A stretch of DNA of 64,000 nt, from NCBI RefSeq assembly GCF_004119445.1, contig NZ_QICI01000034.1, positions 1 to 64,000 of the forward strand. Reading direction: 5' to 3'. This DNA comes from Chryseobacterium sp. CH21 (GTDB lineage: Bacteria; Bacteroidota; Bacteroidia; Flavobacteriales; Weeksellaceae). Under the pieces are notes generated by a model. It saw only the letters and a list, made by a program, of their open reading frames with translations, ran no database searches and was not told the DNA's origin. The translations under genes were made by a program, and so were the position numbers. Positions 18,627 to 26,893 of this stretch are shown one piece after another. Within the stretch, counting starts at the first letter, position 1. Each line of letters starts with the position of its first letter.

Positions 18627-19865
18627 ATGAGCGAAAAAATTCCCTACCTAAGAGTAGGCACAACCTACTATAAAACCATTGAAAAACCATTAATTTCCGG
18701 TGATAAGATTTCAATATTAGTTCGTTGGAATCGTGAGACCATTGTTAGCGACCATGGTAAAATCTACTTTTCGAAAATTCCAAAATATGATGGCTTTTGC
18801 TGTATTCCATCGCACCTGAATTATGAGCAGATCATTGCTGGATTTTACAATATTTATAATGAAATTCCTTATCAGCCAATCGATGAGAATACAAGTTCTG
18901 AAGCTTTAGAAAATAGAATTCAATTCTCACTTAGATTTATGGAACATATATTTGGAGAGCAGCTGGAATTAGGACTGGATTATATTAAGATCTTATTACA
19001 ATATCCAACCCAAATACTTCCGATCCTTTGTTTGGTAAGCAAAGAAAGATCTACCGGAAAATCTACTTTCATCAAGTGGCTGAAATCTATCTTCGGATTA
19101 AATATGACCTATATTAAAGGAGATTCTTTCAGCAGCCAGTTTAATTCGGACTGGACTTCGATGCTCATTGTCGCTATTGACGAAGTATTCTTTGACAAAA
19201 AAGAGATTACTGAACGTTTAAAATATCTTTCGACAACAGATAAAGATAAGAAGGAGGCAAAAGGGAAAGATCGTGAAGAAGTAGAATTCTTTGGCAAATT
19301 CATTCTTTGTTCCAATAATGAGGATAATTTCATTCAGATTGATGAAAATGAGATCCGATTCTGGATTGTCAAAGTAAAATCAATCAAAAGCGAGAACACT
19401 GAATTTTTGGATAATTTAAATAATGAGATTCCTTTTTTCCTTCGTTATCTGATTCAAAGACCTTTTCACAGCCGTAAGAAAACACGAATGTGGTTTACGG
19501 ATTCCCAGATCAGAACCAAAGCCCTTCAGAAATTGGTTTGGAAAAACAATAATAAACTGGAATCTAAAATTATTGAACTTTTGTATGAGTTTTTTGAAAA
19601 TACAGAAGACAACGAAATACACTTTATTCCCCAGGATATTTTCAATATGCTTGGAAAAATGTTTAGCAAACAGTATTGGACGGTCAACGATGTCCGGAAA
19701 CTTTTAAAAGAAAACTGGAAACTCGAACCTCAGAACAATTCATTGGCTTACATCAAATATGATATTGATTACAGCGGAAGTTTCTATCAACAAAATAAAA
19801 TAGGAAGGTATTTTACAGTGGAAAGAAACTTTATTCTACAAAAATTTGATGAAATGATGAGTTGA
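18627..19865 (+). CDS. Primase-helicase family protein (VirE/DUF5906-like ATPase)
   Basis: A 412-residue protein with a P-loop in SKERSTGKSTFIKWLKSIFG (about residues 139-158) and a Walker B-like MLIVAIDEVFF. Later blocks include STTDKDKKEAKGKDREEVEF and FILCSNNEDNFIQIDENEIR. This arrangement is seen in SF3-like helicases of phages and mobile elements that replicate or process the excised circle. A winged-helix tail ends in RNFILQKFDEMMS. It is followed by iteron-like repeats and the TOPRIM protein, together resembling a small replication module. Confidence 0.82.
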   Translation: MSEKIPYLRVGTTYYKTIEKPLISGDKISILVRWNRETIVSDHGKIYFSKIPKYDGFCCIPSHLNYEQIIAGFYNIYNEIPYQPIDENTSSEALENRIQFSLRFMEHIFGEQLELGLDYIKILLQYPTQILPILCLVSKERSTGKSTFIKWLKSIFGLNMTYIKGDSFSSQFNSDWTSMLIVAIDEVFFDKKEITERLKYLSTTDKDKKEAKGKDREEVEFFGKFILCSNNEDNFIQIDENEIRFWIVKVKSIKSENTEFLDNLNNEIPFFLRYLIQRPFHSRKKTRMWFTDSQIRTKALQKLVWKNNNKLESKIIELLYEFFENTEDNEIHFIPQDIFNMLGKMFSKQYWTVNDVRKLLKENWKLEPQNNSLAYIKYDIDYSGSFYQQNKIGRYFTVERNFILQKFDEMMS

Positions 19866-19897
19866 TAGATAATGGATTTAATATCAAATCTTTACAA

Positions 19898-19997
19898 CTC
19901 ATCAAAAGCCTCATCAAATTTTTAACCCTTGGTTTTTGATGAGAGGCTGATGAGAATACTATTTTAAAGTTTGATGAGACGATGAGACTTTGATGAG
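19898..19997. repeat. Iteron-like cluster of TTTGATGAG motifs
   Basis: TTTGATGAG occurs at 19935-19943, 19970-19978 and 19989-19997, and inverted as CTCATCAAA at 19898-19906 and 19910-19918. Shorter GATGAG copies lie at 19949-19954 and 19981-19986. The array lies in the gap between the helicase and TOPRIM genes, so it is a candidate replication origin of the excised element. Confidence 0.6.
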
Positions 19998-20128
19998 TGT
20001 TTAAGTTGTTGTAAATAAATTAATTAGAGCGTTTTCTTATCAATTCATCAAAAATTACACAGAATCTAACCCGTCCGCTTGAACCGACAGGAAAGCTATT
20101 ATTTATTACTTAAAATTAAAAATTACAA

Positions 20129-20995
20129 ATGAACTGCAAACAATTCAACAGCATACCGTTGGAAGAAGTCCTCCTTTCTCTCGGACACCTTCCAACGAAA
20201 CAAAATGAGAAAGAAGCTTGGTATCTCAACCCCTTTGCCAGCGAATCCCAAGCCTCTTTTAAAATCAATAAAAGTCTAAACTACTGGTATCTGTTTTCTG
20301 AAGGGATAGGGGGTAGCAATACTGATTTTATGAAGAGGTATCTAAACACTTCGGTAAATGAAGTTTTACTTTGGGCAGAAGGTCAGGGATTTTCTTCTTT
20401 TCAATATCAAAAAATTTCTAATCAGAAGTTGGAAGACCAAATTAAAAATTATGAAATAATTGACGTAAAACAAATCCAACATCCTGCACTCATAGAATAT
20501 TTAAAGAGCCGAAAAGTTGAAGCTCAAAGTGAATTCTTAAAAGAGCTTCATTATAGAATGAACGATAATAACTATTTCGGAATTGGTTTCAAAAATGATT
20601 CTGGCGGTTATGAAATTCGCAATAAATATTCAAAAATCTGTTTAGGTAAGAAAGACATCAGCAGCATAAAAAATGGCTCAGATTCACTTCGCGTTTTTGA
20701 AGGCTTTTTCGATTTTATATCCTTTAAAAATGTAGAAACCTTCTTAGAAAAAGGTTCTTCTGACTATATCATTCTGAATTCGGTATCAATGATTTCTAAC
20801 ATTAAAAATTCACTTATAAATTATGATAAGATTGAGCTTTATTTTGACAATGACGAAGCCGGAAACCGTGCCATCGAAATGATTAAAAATGAAAATCAAA
20901 ACACAGAAGACTGCGGGGTTTTGTATTCAGATTTTAAAGATCTGAATGATTGGCTAATTCACAAAAATCCATCCAATGAAAGGCAGATGATATAA
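20129..20995 (+). CDS. TOPRIM-domain DNA primase-like protein
   Basis: A 288-residue protein. The N-terminal part (IPLEEVLLSLGHLPTKQNEK, WYLNPFASESQASFKINKSL, NYWYLFSEGIGGSNTDFMKR) has the form of a CHC2-type primase domain without the zinc cysteines. The C-terminal half is a TOPRIM domain: LRVFEGFFDFISF with the catalytic Glu, and IELYFDNDEAGNRAIEMI with the D-x-D pair. It probably primes DNA synthesis of the element with the upstream helicase. The gene ends 159 bp before the mobilization genes. Confidence 0.87.
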   Translation: MNCKQFNSIPLEEVLLSLGHLPTKQNEKEAWYLNPFASESQASFKINKSLNYWYLFSEGIGGSNTDFMKRYLNTSVNEVLLWAEGQGFSSFQYQKISNQKLEDQIKNYEIIDVKQIQHPALIEYLKSRKVEAQSEFLKELHYRMNDNNYFGIGFKNDSGGYEIRNKYSKICLGKKDISSIKNGSDSLRVFEGFFDFISFKNVETFLEKGSSDYIILNSVSMISNIKNSLINYDKIELYFDNDEAGNRAIEMIKNENQNTEDCGVLYSDFKDLNDWLIHKNPSNERQMI

Positions 20996-21046
20996 AGGAG
21001 AAGATGAGTGAAATATTTGAAAGTGAAATTCGGTAGGTAGTTAGTG

Positions 21047-21105
21047 CAAAAAGTACCCAAAGTTTACAATAAGCGTGGCCGCTGATTGCAAAATTGGGCT
21101 TTTTG
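21047..21105. other. Candidate oriT: inverted repeat upstream of the mobilization genes
   Basis: CAAAAAGTACCCAA (21047-21060) pairs with TTGGGCTTTTTG (21094-21105) except for a two-base bulge, enclosing a short AGCG/CGCT hairpin (21071-21082). It lies about 50 bp before the first mobilization gene, the usual place of oriT. A terminator for the TOPRIM gene is the alternative, since a T-run is present. Confidence 0.4.
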
Positions 21106-21153
21106 ATTTCTTCCTATCGTCAGAAATATTTTTGAAAACACAAAATTAATATA

Positions 21154-21597
21154 ATGGAAAAAGATTTTTTGAAAGAATTTATAATTGAGATTGCCAATGA
21201 AAATGAAAAGAAAATTGCTCAGGAAAAGAAGAAAAAATATTTTCAGGAATTAGGTAAAAAGGGTGGATTGAAGAAAAAGAATTCCCCTCATTTAAGCAAA
21301 GTGATTTCTTTTCGAGTGACGGAATTTGAATATGAAGAGAATATAAAAAATGCAATTAAATATAATATTAAACTATCTACCTACGCCCGGATGGTGTACA
21401 TGGAAAAAGAGCTCAAGATTAACGAATTTCAAACCGATGAGATATTACTGCAATATGGAACTTATTTCAAAAAAATAACGAATCTTTTGCGAAATCGAGA
21501 ATGGAATCTTTTTGAAAATAAAAAAGAAATTCTACAAGAAATTGAAATTATCATTGATCTGATCAAGCAGTATTTATATTCTAAGAAAAATGAATAA
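21154..21597 (+). CDS. Mobilization accessory protein (MobA/MbpA-like)
   Basis: A 147-residue basic protein. A lysine-rich N-terminal helix (KKIAQEKKKKYFQELGKKGG) is followed by SKVISFRVTEFEYEENIKNA and YNIKLSTYARMVYM, a ribbon-helix-helix-like pattern common in relaxosome accessory proteins that bind oriT. The C-terminus is helical. Its stop overlaps the relaxase start by 8 bp, so the two are translated together. Confidence 0.75.
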   Translation: MEKDFLKEFIIEIANENEKKIAQEKKKKYFQELGKKGGLKKKNSPHLSKVISFRVTEFEYEENIKNAIKYNIKLSTYARMVYMEKELKINEFQTDEILLQYGTYFKKITNLLRNREWNLFENKKEILQEIEIIIDLIKQYLYSKKNE

Positions 21598-22729
21598 TTC
21601 AGCAACAACCAGAGCGATCACAAAAATAGCTTTGGAATATAATGGCAATGATAAAGGAACAGCAGAAATGGTGGCTTCGAATTATCTTTTGAGTGATACT
21701 GCAGAAGGACAGTATCAGGAAATGAAAACTGTAGCCGAACGAAATCCTAAGGTGAAGAAATGGGCATTGACTGGTTATATCTCTCAGCCAGATGAGATCG
21801 GTAGAAAATTAAAGGATGAAGAATTAACACAAATTGCGATGAAAGCTCTTACAAAAGTGGGAGCAACAGACCGAAATCAATATAGACTAGATATCCACAA
21901 TAGTACGAAACATAAGCATATTCACTTTGTCGTTAATAGAATTGATAGTTCGGGAAAATGTACTGTCAGATCACACGATATCGGAAGAAGATTTGGAGAA
22001 GCTGTTCGAGAAGTTTGTAAAGAGAAAGGTCTATTGACTGATATTGAAATTGGAGTTAAGAAAAAATCCGAGATGTTGAAAAGTTTAACCGAGGCTATGA
22101 GGTCTGAAGATAATTTTGATGAGCTGATATTAGCAATGAAGAAAAAAGGTTTTGAAATTCAATTGTCTTCAAATGTCAAGGATGGAATTTCGGGAATGCG
22201 CATTATAATGACAAAGGATATAAACCTTCAAACAGTCCGTCAGTACAAAGGCGGTTATAAATTATCTGAGATTTCAAATAAGTTAAAAATTTATGAAATA
22301 AAATCTTTATTTGAAATGAAAAAAGCGGTTAGGGAAGCACAAAAATATGCTTACAGCTTAGAAGAATTTCGGGAAAATCTTAAGCAAAAAGGATTTTCTG
22401 TAAAAATCCAATATGACGGGGAATTTAAACCCAATCAAAAAAATCAGATTAAAGATATATGGATAAATAAAATTAATAGCAGTCAAGAAAAAGACGGATT
22501 CTTTTTCCGGGAAAATATGGGATTCTCTCTTTCTGTTATAGATTCTAATTTAAGTAATCTGATAAACTCATTAAGTCAAAATAATGTAAAAAATGATGAT
22601 GCTACTCATTTGAAAGCAGAGCCAAAAGAAAGCTTAATAGAAAATGCAGGTGTATTATTGGGTGACTTCCTTAAACCAACCTATGTTCCTCAGGATGAAG
22701 AGGAACTATGGAAAAGAGGCGAAAATTAA
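21590..22729 (+). CDS. Relaxase/mobilization nuclease (MobB type)
   Basis: A 379-residue relaxase that would nick the element at oriT and lead the strand into a recipient. The metal-binding triad is in NSTKHKHIHFVVNRID (H110 and H112 with N116), and the candidate catalytic tyrosine may lie in the N-terminal region (ASNYLLSDTAEGQYQEM). A segment GRRFGEAVREVCKEKGL follows, as is usual in these families. Bacteroidota mobilizable units carry this type. It is followed by a membrane accessory gene. Confidence 0.88.
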   Translation: MNNSATTRAITKIALEYNGNDKGTAEMVASNYLLSDTAEGQYQEMKTVAERNPKVKKWALTGYISQPDEIGRKLKDEELTQIAMKALTKVGATDRNQYRLDIHNSTKHKHIHFVVNRIDSSGKCTVRSHDIGRRFGEAVREVCKEKGLLTDIEIGVKKKSEMLKSLTEAMRSEDNFDELILAMKKKGFEIQLSSNVKDGISGMRIIMTKDINLQTVRQYKGGYKLSEISNKLKIYEIKSLFEMKKAVREAQKYAYSLEEFRENLKQKGFSVKIQYDGEFKPNQKNQIKDIWINKINSSQEKDGFFFRENMGFSLSVIDSNLSNLINSLSQNNVKNDDATHLKAEPKESLIENAGVLLGDFLKPTYVPQDEEELWKRGEN

Positions 22730-22758
22730 GAAAATAATTAAAAATAAAAAAAATAAAT

Positions 22759-23253
22759 ATGGAAAATGAAAATAAAGTGTCTAACAGTAATGGAATGGAG
22801 CTTTTAGAAAAGTTGATCCAATCAAATAAGGAAAACATTGAACAAAATGTCGAACTCAGGTTTGCCATTGAAGACCATACGACTTTATTACATAATTTAC
22901 AGATGAGTTTGGAAGGAGGACAATCTCTCTGTGATGAAACTGCATCCCTCTTTAAATTGGAGCGGGCTAAAAGAGCTGAATTCATTGCCAGTATTCCAAC
23001 TCGGGTAGAAACAGTTCTCTCAAAAGAAACTCGTAATTATTTGGATGATTTTCAAAATAATATAAAACGGGGAAAGAAATTTATTTGGGGTGGAATTGGA
23101 ATTTTTGTTATTGCAGTTATAGTATTGATTACCTCCATTAACTTCGCGAGCAATTGGTACAAAGAAAGCATAAAAGCCAAAAGTGAATTACGCCAGGATA
23201 TTTTAAAAGAAATTGCTGATGAAGGAAAAAAATCTACGATGAAAAAGAGGTGA
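22759..23253 (+). CDS. Coiled-coil, single-pass membrane protein (mobilization accessory)
   Basis: A 164-residue protein with an acidic and helical N-terminal half (GMELLEKLIQSNKENIEQNV) and one transmembrane segment (FIWGGIGIFVIAVIVLITSI, about residues 110-129). A charged tail ends KKSTMKKR. Similar proteins follow relaxase genes in Bacteroidota elements, which suggests it links the relaxosome to the membrane; no family could be confirmed. It lies 29 bp after the relaxase. Confidence 0.65.
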   Translation: MENENKVSNSNGMELLEKLIQSNKENIEQNVELRFAIEDHTTLLHNLQMSLEGGQSLCDETASLFKLERAKRAEFIASIPTRVETVLSKETRNYLDDFQNNIKRGKKFIWGGIGIFVIAVIVLITSINFASNWYKESIKAKSELRQDILKEIADEGKKSTMKKR

Positions 23254-23369
23254 TGATATTGAGCGAAAATACCCAAATAATGCAATTGTGGATGAAAAGT
23301 AATCCTAAAAAAGCGGAAGATTTTTTAAGATTTAAAGATGGATTTAAAGCCAGTAAAGAAAATAGATGA
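23253..23369 (+). CDS. Very small hypothetical protein (38 residues)
   Basis: The ATG at 23253 overlaps the preceding stop (TGATG), a common coupled-translation arrangement. The peptide is charged and helical (TQIMQLWMKSNPKKAEDFLR). No family is recognised. The coupling and the composition favour a real gene. Confidence 0.45.
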   Translation: MILSENTQIMQLWMKSNPKKAEDFLRFKDGFKASKENR

Positions 23370-23535
23370 AAAAATATTCCTTATTTGTGAGATATTTTAA
23401 AATGAGAGCATAGAATGTAAAAGGTTTTTACTGAATCAACGAACCATAACTATAGAATTTAAACAATATTTCCTTCGACCAATTTCAGGGGTAATTTTCC
23501 TGGCAAATGGTATTAATATAATTGACTCCATTGGA

Positions 23536-23571
23536 AAAATAGACTCCTGCATAATACCTCAAGCAGGAGTC
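23536..23571 (-). terminator. Terminator after the immunity-type gene
   Basis: A perfect 9-bp stem GACTCCTGC (23542-23550) / GCAGGAGTC (23563-23571); on the minus strand it is followed by TATTTTT. It closes the minus-strand run of immunity-type genes and faces the end of the mobility genes. Confidence 0.7.
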
Positions 23572-23605
23572 ATTCAATTACCTAAGTGAATTTAAAATCT
23601 TAGCA

Positions 23606-24025
23606 TTATTCTAAATCTTCAATATCAGCCTGATCTATATTGTAATTTTTTAATAGCAAGTAAGCTTTTTCAGATATTGCTAAATCATTTTTTTTTGTAA
23701 TAAAAAAGTCATCTCTATATGATTCCCCACTTATTTTAGCCCAAAAGAAGTTGGGTAGTTCCTTATTTGAATGTAGCTCTAAAAAAGTTTCTGATTGAGA
23801 TAATATAACATCATCAAAGCTTATACCTGTGAGTTTCTCATGTTCTATGCCTGTTCTAAGCTTTTCTGTTACTATGTAGCATGGAAAAGATTCTAAAATA
23901 TCATCTCCTAACCAACCCTCAAATTCATAATGAAGATTTATAATAAGAGGAGGAAAAAAAGAATTATCTATTTGGGTTTGTTCACCTAAGCCTCCGGCTA
24001 CTTCTGGTTCAATAAGTTTATACAT
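23606..24025 (-). CDS. Probable immunity protein (cytoplasmic), family not confirmed
   Basis: I take the ATG at 24025 (MYKLIEPEVAGGLGEQTQID), giving 139 residues. A longer frame adds 16 hydrophobic residues without homology value. The pattern EFEGWLGDDILESFPCYIVT, then TGISFDDVILSQSE, NFFWAKISGE and LAISEKAYLLLKNY resembles small immunity proteins that accompany polymorphic toxins. It belongs to the tail of the Rhs locus and has no nearby matching toxin, so it is probably an orphan immunity gene. Confidence 0.6.
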   Translation of the reverse strand: MYKLIEPEVAGGLGEQTQIDNSFFPPLIINLHYEFEGWLGDDILESFPCYIVTEKLRTGIEHEKLTGISFDDVILSQSETFLELHSNKELPNFFWAKISGESYRDDFFITKKNDLAISEKAYLLLKNYNIDQADIEDLE

Positions 24026-24143
24026 TATATTAATTATTTTAAAAATGAGAATGCTATATAAAGACAGCTTCACATAAAATATATTAGATATTTACTTCTC
24101 TTCAAGTAATTCTATAAATAAATCTTTTGTAATTTCAAATTTA

Positions 24144-24608
24144 TTATTCATAATTATCTAAGTATTGTTGTAATAAATCATTAACATTTTCTTCTTCCAA
24201 TTCATAATATTTATCATCCAATTCATTTAGCTGATCGAATAATAAATCGTCAAAATCTACAATTTTTGAGAATTCTCTGTTAAAAATTAAATGTCTAAAC
24301 TTATCTTCTGTAAAATATTCCTCGTTGACAAGGTGAGTTGCAGAATCTAACAGATCGGCTCTTTGAGGTGCCTTTATTAATTTTAAATTTTTAATAGCTA
24401 AATAGGCAAATTGCCCATAAGAGTTGAAGAAATATTGATGAAATCCTCCATTTTCAATTTGCCAATTAAGGAAGATAACAGTGTAAGCAACTTGTTGTAC
24501 CTTGGGCAAATTTAAAACATAATTATACCAGACATCACAGTCGTTTAAAATTTCTTCATCTAATTCTTTTACTGCTTCAGAATAAGTTTTATCAATAATA
24601 TTCTCCAT
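24144..24608 (-). CDS. DUF4375 (DMP19-like) family protein, probable orphan immunity
   Basis: The ATG at 24608 gives MENIIDKTYSEAVKELDEEI and 154 residues. The core block AYTVIFLNWQIENGGFHQYF followed by FNSYGQFAYLAI is the hallmark of the DUF4375/DMP19 family. Members occur often beside polymorphic toxins and are treated as immunity proteins. It is one of several such genes in the displaced tail of the Rhs locus. The acidic C-terminus (DDKYYELEEENVNDLLQQYL) fits a toxin-binding surface. Confidence 0.78.
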   Translation of the reverse strand: MENIIDKTYSEAVKELDEEILNDCDVWYNYVLNLPKVQQVAYTVIFLNWQIENGGFHQYFFNSYGQFAYLAIKNLKLIKAPQRADLLDSATHLVNEEYFTEDKFRHLIFNREFSKIVDFDDLLFDQLNELDDKYYELEEENVNDLLQQYLDNYE

Positions 24609-24650
24609 TTTATTTATTTTTAGCAAAGTTTACTGTACATCTTAAAAAAA

Positions 24651-24675
24651 CAGAGCATTGAATTTCAATGCTCTG
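24651..24675 (-). terminator. Terminator within the displaced cassette region
   Basis: A 12-bp perfect stem (CAGAGCATTGAA / TTCAATGCTCTG) with a one-base centre; on the minus strand a T-run (24643-24650) follows. It closes the transcript carrying the ankyrin remnant and the genes upstream of it. Confidence 0.75.
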
Positions 24676-24698
24676 CTCTCATACTTTGGGTCATAAAA

Positions 24699-24800
24699 TT
24701 AAGATAAAAGAATCTTTATTAATGCTTCATCTTCAATCTGTTTTGCAAAATCCAGTGTAGATCTACCAGTATTATTTTTTAGATGTTGCTTCAATTTATT
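24699..24800 (-). pseudogene. Remnant of an ankyrin-repeat protein
   Basis: The minus strand encodes KQHLKNNTGRSTLDFAKQIE and DEALIKILLS before a TAA stop, the shape of a final ankyrin repeat (N-x-G-x-T-x-LD-x-A...IIK-x-LL). No start codon or further repeats are present upstream; an in-frame stop precedes it. Ankyrin proteins often serve as immunity genes in toxin loci, so this is probably the scar of an older cassette. Confidence 0.55.
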
Positions 24801-24809
24801 TAATTATTG

Positions 24810-25190
24810 TTATTTCACACAATGATTTTTATATGAAAGCCCAAGAAAAGATGTGAAGTCTGTTATTGGAACCTCCTTATTTGAAGAATCATCAAACTTT
24901 TGAACAGCACCATCTCTCCAATGAGTAATAGAGCTTTTTAATACACTCATCTTTGTACTACAATTGATCTGTACATAAAACTCAGTAAATGCTATTCCAG
25001 GATTATTCTTTATGGTTTCTTCTATTTTGTGCCATACATAAACTTTATTCCCATCCTTTCTTTCTAACTTTTCATATATTTTGCTATCATATTGCCCTTT
25101 TGCCAGAAATTTATACTCATTTATTTGTTGAGCATATATTGATAAAGATGCAAGCAAACTTATCACAAATGAACTTTTCTTACTTATCAT
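24810..25190 (-). CDS. Small secreted protein of unknown function
   Basis: A 126-residue protein with a signal peptide (SSFVISLLASLSIYAQQINE, cleavage expected near residue 20) and a mature part rich in charged residues with two cysteines (INCSTK, KNHCVK). No family is recognised. It is the gene after the putative immunity gene of the third toxin tip, so it may be part of that cassette. Confidence 0.55.
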   Translation of the reverse strand: MISKKSSFVISLLASLSIYAQQINEYKFLAKGQYDSKIYEKLERKDGNKVYVWHKIEETIKNNPGIAFTEFYVQINCSTKMSVLKSSITHWRDGAVQKFDDSSNKEVPITDFTSFLGLSYKNHCVK

Positions 25191-25215
25191 ATTTCATTTT
25201 ATTAATAAATGTTTA

Positions 25216-25629
25216 TTATTTTTCCAAAATTATATTATTAATTTTTGTGGTATCGACCTTTATAGGTAATTCATTAATTTTCCATCCATTTAAAGGAATT
25301 TTGGAAGTATTATATATTGGATAAATATCTAAAATAACATTATTTAGAGGTTCTATTGAATCAAAAACTAAAAGATATTTTTGTCCCTTCTTTAAATCTA
25401 AATTTATTGTATTAGCATATTTTATATTATTTACAAAATATTCATAGTCTACACCTATTCCATTGGTATTTTTGTGATGCCAGTCACTTACTACTAATGC
25501 TGTAGTATATTTTTGCCTATTTGATACATTTCTAAGGCCATTTACTGAGCTAAAGTACCAATAACCAATCACGACTATGACTATGGAAATTAGAATAAAA
25601 TGGAAGTTCTTATTGATTATTTTGTTCAT
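25216..25629 (-). CDS. Membrane-anchored protein, putative immunity to the third toxin tip
   Basis: A 137-residue protein with an N-terminal anchor (FHFILISIVIVVIGYWYFSS) and an exported-looking remainder. It overlaps the orphan toxin tip by 4 bp (ATGA), the spacing expected of a toxin-immunity pair. No family is recognised. If it is an immunity protein, its membrane anchoring suggests the toxin acts at the membrane or periplasm. Confidence 0.5.
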   Translation of the reverse strand: MNKIINKNFHFILISIVIVVIGYWYFSSVNGLRNVSNRQKYTTALVVSDWHHKNTNGIGVDYEYFVNNIKYANTINLDLKKGQKYLLVFDSIEPLNNVILDIYPIYNTSKIPLNGWKINELPIKVDTTKINNIILEK

Positions 25630-26321
25630 TTTTTTATTTTATTTTCTATAATAACATCTGTTGTATTAAAGTAAATTCCAGGTAAAACGGTTGTACCCAA
25701 ATAACCACTAAGGTAGCCATTTGTCAAACCATTATAATTTCCCACTCCCATTCCAAAAATACCAGTTAACGCTTTTGCGCTATTTACAGTAATATCATTC
25801 ATAAATCCTTTTTTTCCTCCATCATAATATGAAGTACCAAAGTTATTAAGCATATTACCTCCGTAATTTAACCAATTCACTTTGATAGCTCCTAAGCCTT
25901 GTCCACCTCCTATAAATGCATTAATACCAGTTTGTTTCCAGTCAATGCTTCCTTTTATAGTTTTTTGTAATGTCATATCCGCAACTCCTCTTATTAAAGC
26001 CCCCTGCAGATAACTAGTTGCTGTTTCTCCTCCAAGTGTAGCAAGATAGGATCCCACAAATGGTGCGGCTAAAGCACCTCCAAACATTAAATAAAAATTT
26101 CTTTCTACTTTATCTGCTCCTGTTCTTGCAACTTCACTATAATAAAAAGCTCTATTTTGTTGCAAATTCCATTCCCTGAGTGCACCAGTGAGCTTACTCT
26201 TCATAAGATAACTGTTGTAACCATAATTTTTAGAATTATTCCAGGTAGATCTATTTCCATGAACATTTATAAGGAGCATTGTATAGGTCCAGTCTCCCAT
26301 ACTGAAAAATATCATCTTCAA
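25626..26321 (-). CDS. Orphan Rhs C-terminal toxin tip (third cassette)
   Basis: The frame begins with FSMGDWTY (Phe codon at 26306), the same junction peptide found just before the toxin tip of the full-length Rhs protein, and then diverges to an unrelated tip of about 220 residues. The tip has glycine-rich hydrophobic stretches (LMFGGALAAPFVGSYLATLG, NAFIGGGQGLGAIKVNWLNY). It has no start codon of its own except a TTG, as expected of a displaced tip that is expressed only after recombination with the intact rhs gene. Toxin activity is unknown. Confidence 0.65.
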   Translation of the reverse strand: MKMIFFSMGDWTYTMLLINVHGNRSTWNNSKNYGYNSYLMKSKLTGALREWNLQQNRAFYYSEVARTGADKVERNFYLMFGGALAAPFVGSYLATLGGETATSYLQGALIRGVADMTLQKTIKGSIDWKQTGINAFIGGGQGLGAIKVNWLNYGGNMLNNFGTSYYDGGKKGFMNDITVNSAKALTGIFGMGVGNYNGLTNGYLSGYLGTTVLPGIYFNTTDVIIENKIKK

Positions 26322-26392
26322 TATTTCAAAAAAACTATTTTATTTGTGCCAGCTATCCAAATATCAATTCAAATTTCTATTCATATTATTAA

Positions 26393-26423
26393 AAATAGAG
26401 TATTGATTTTCAATACTCTATTT
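26393..26423 (-). terminator. Terminator after the second displaced cassette
   Basis: A 14-bp perfect stem (AAATAGAGTATTGA / TCAATACTCTATTT) with a TTT loop closes the minus-strand unit formed by the second toxin tip and its immunity gene. Confidence 0.75.
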
Positions 26424-26472
26424 ATTATCAATGCTTTTGGCGCATTAACCAAAGTTAGTACTTTATAATTTC

Positions 26473-26891
26473 TTATTTATATGGGCTCCAATCTATTTGG
26501 CTCATCAAATAGATTGAATATATAAAACTAATTATTATAAATACTGAAATTCCAAAAACAACCCAACTACCGAGATTGTTTTTACTTTTAGGGAGTTTAT
26601 CAAATTCTACATAATAATTTTTCCACTTATCATTATAATCAATAGTAATATATGATAGAGTTGAAAAAAATAATGCAATAATTATATAAATTCCTTTGGA
26701 GAAATTAATTGATTTATCAATGAAAATATTATAGTAATTTAAATGGTAATTGTAAACCAAAATTCCAAGACAATAATTACGACACCCGTTTTAAATGATG
26801 TCATGAATCTTCCACCTGATGCATCAGAAGTATATTCTATAGTTTTATAAATCTTATAGAAAAAATAATAATAAATCTTTTTAATATTCAT
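26473..26891 (-). pseudogene. Degraded membrane immunity gene of the second cassette
   Basis: The upstream frame, from ATG 26891, encodes MNIKKIYYYFFYKIYKTIEY and on to LEFWFTITI and a stop. The continuation LNYYNIFIDKSINFSKGIYI through SIYLMSQIDWSPYK lies in another frame that is open from about 26760. Together they match the intact immunity protein at 27615-27932 (EYTSKEFGGEF, NYYNILF, GNWIVFGI) at the protein level. A single indel near 26760-26775 separates the halves. The stop of the toxin tip and this ATG overlap closely, as in a toxin-immunity pair. Confidence 0.6.
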
Positions 26892-26893
26892 AA

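Noticed and set aside
24810..25190. Immunity protein to the third toxin tip
   Set aside because: The gene directly overlapping the tip (25216-25629) is in the better position; this one is listed only as a secreted protein.
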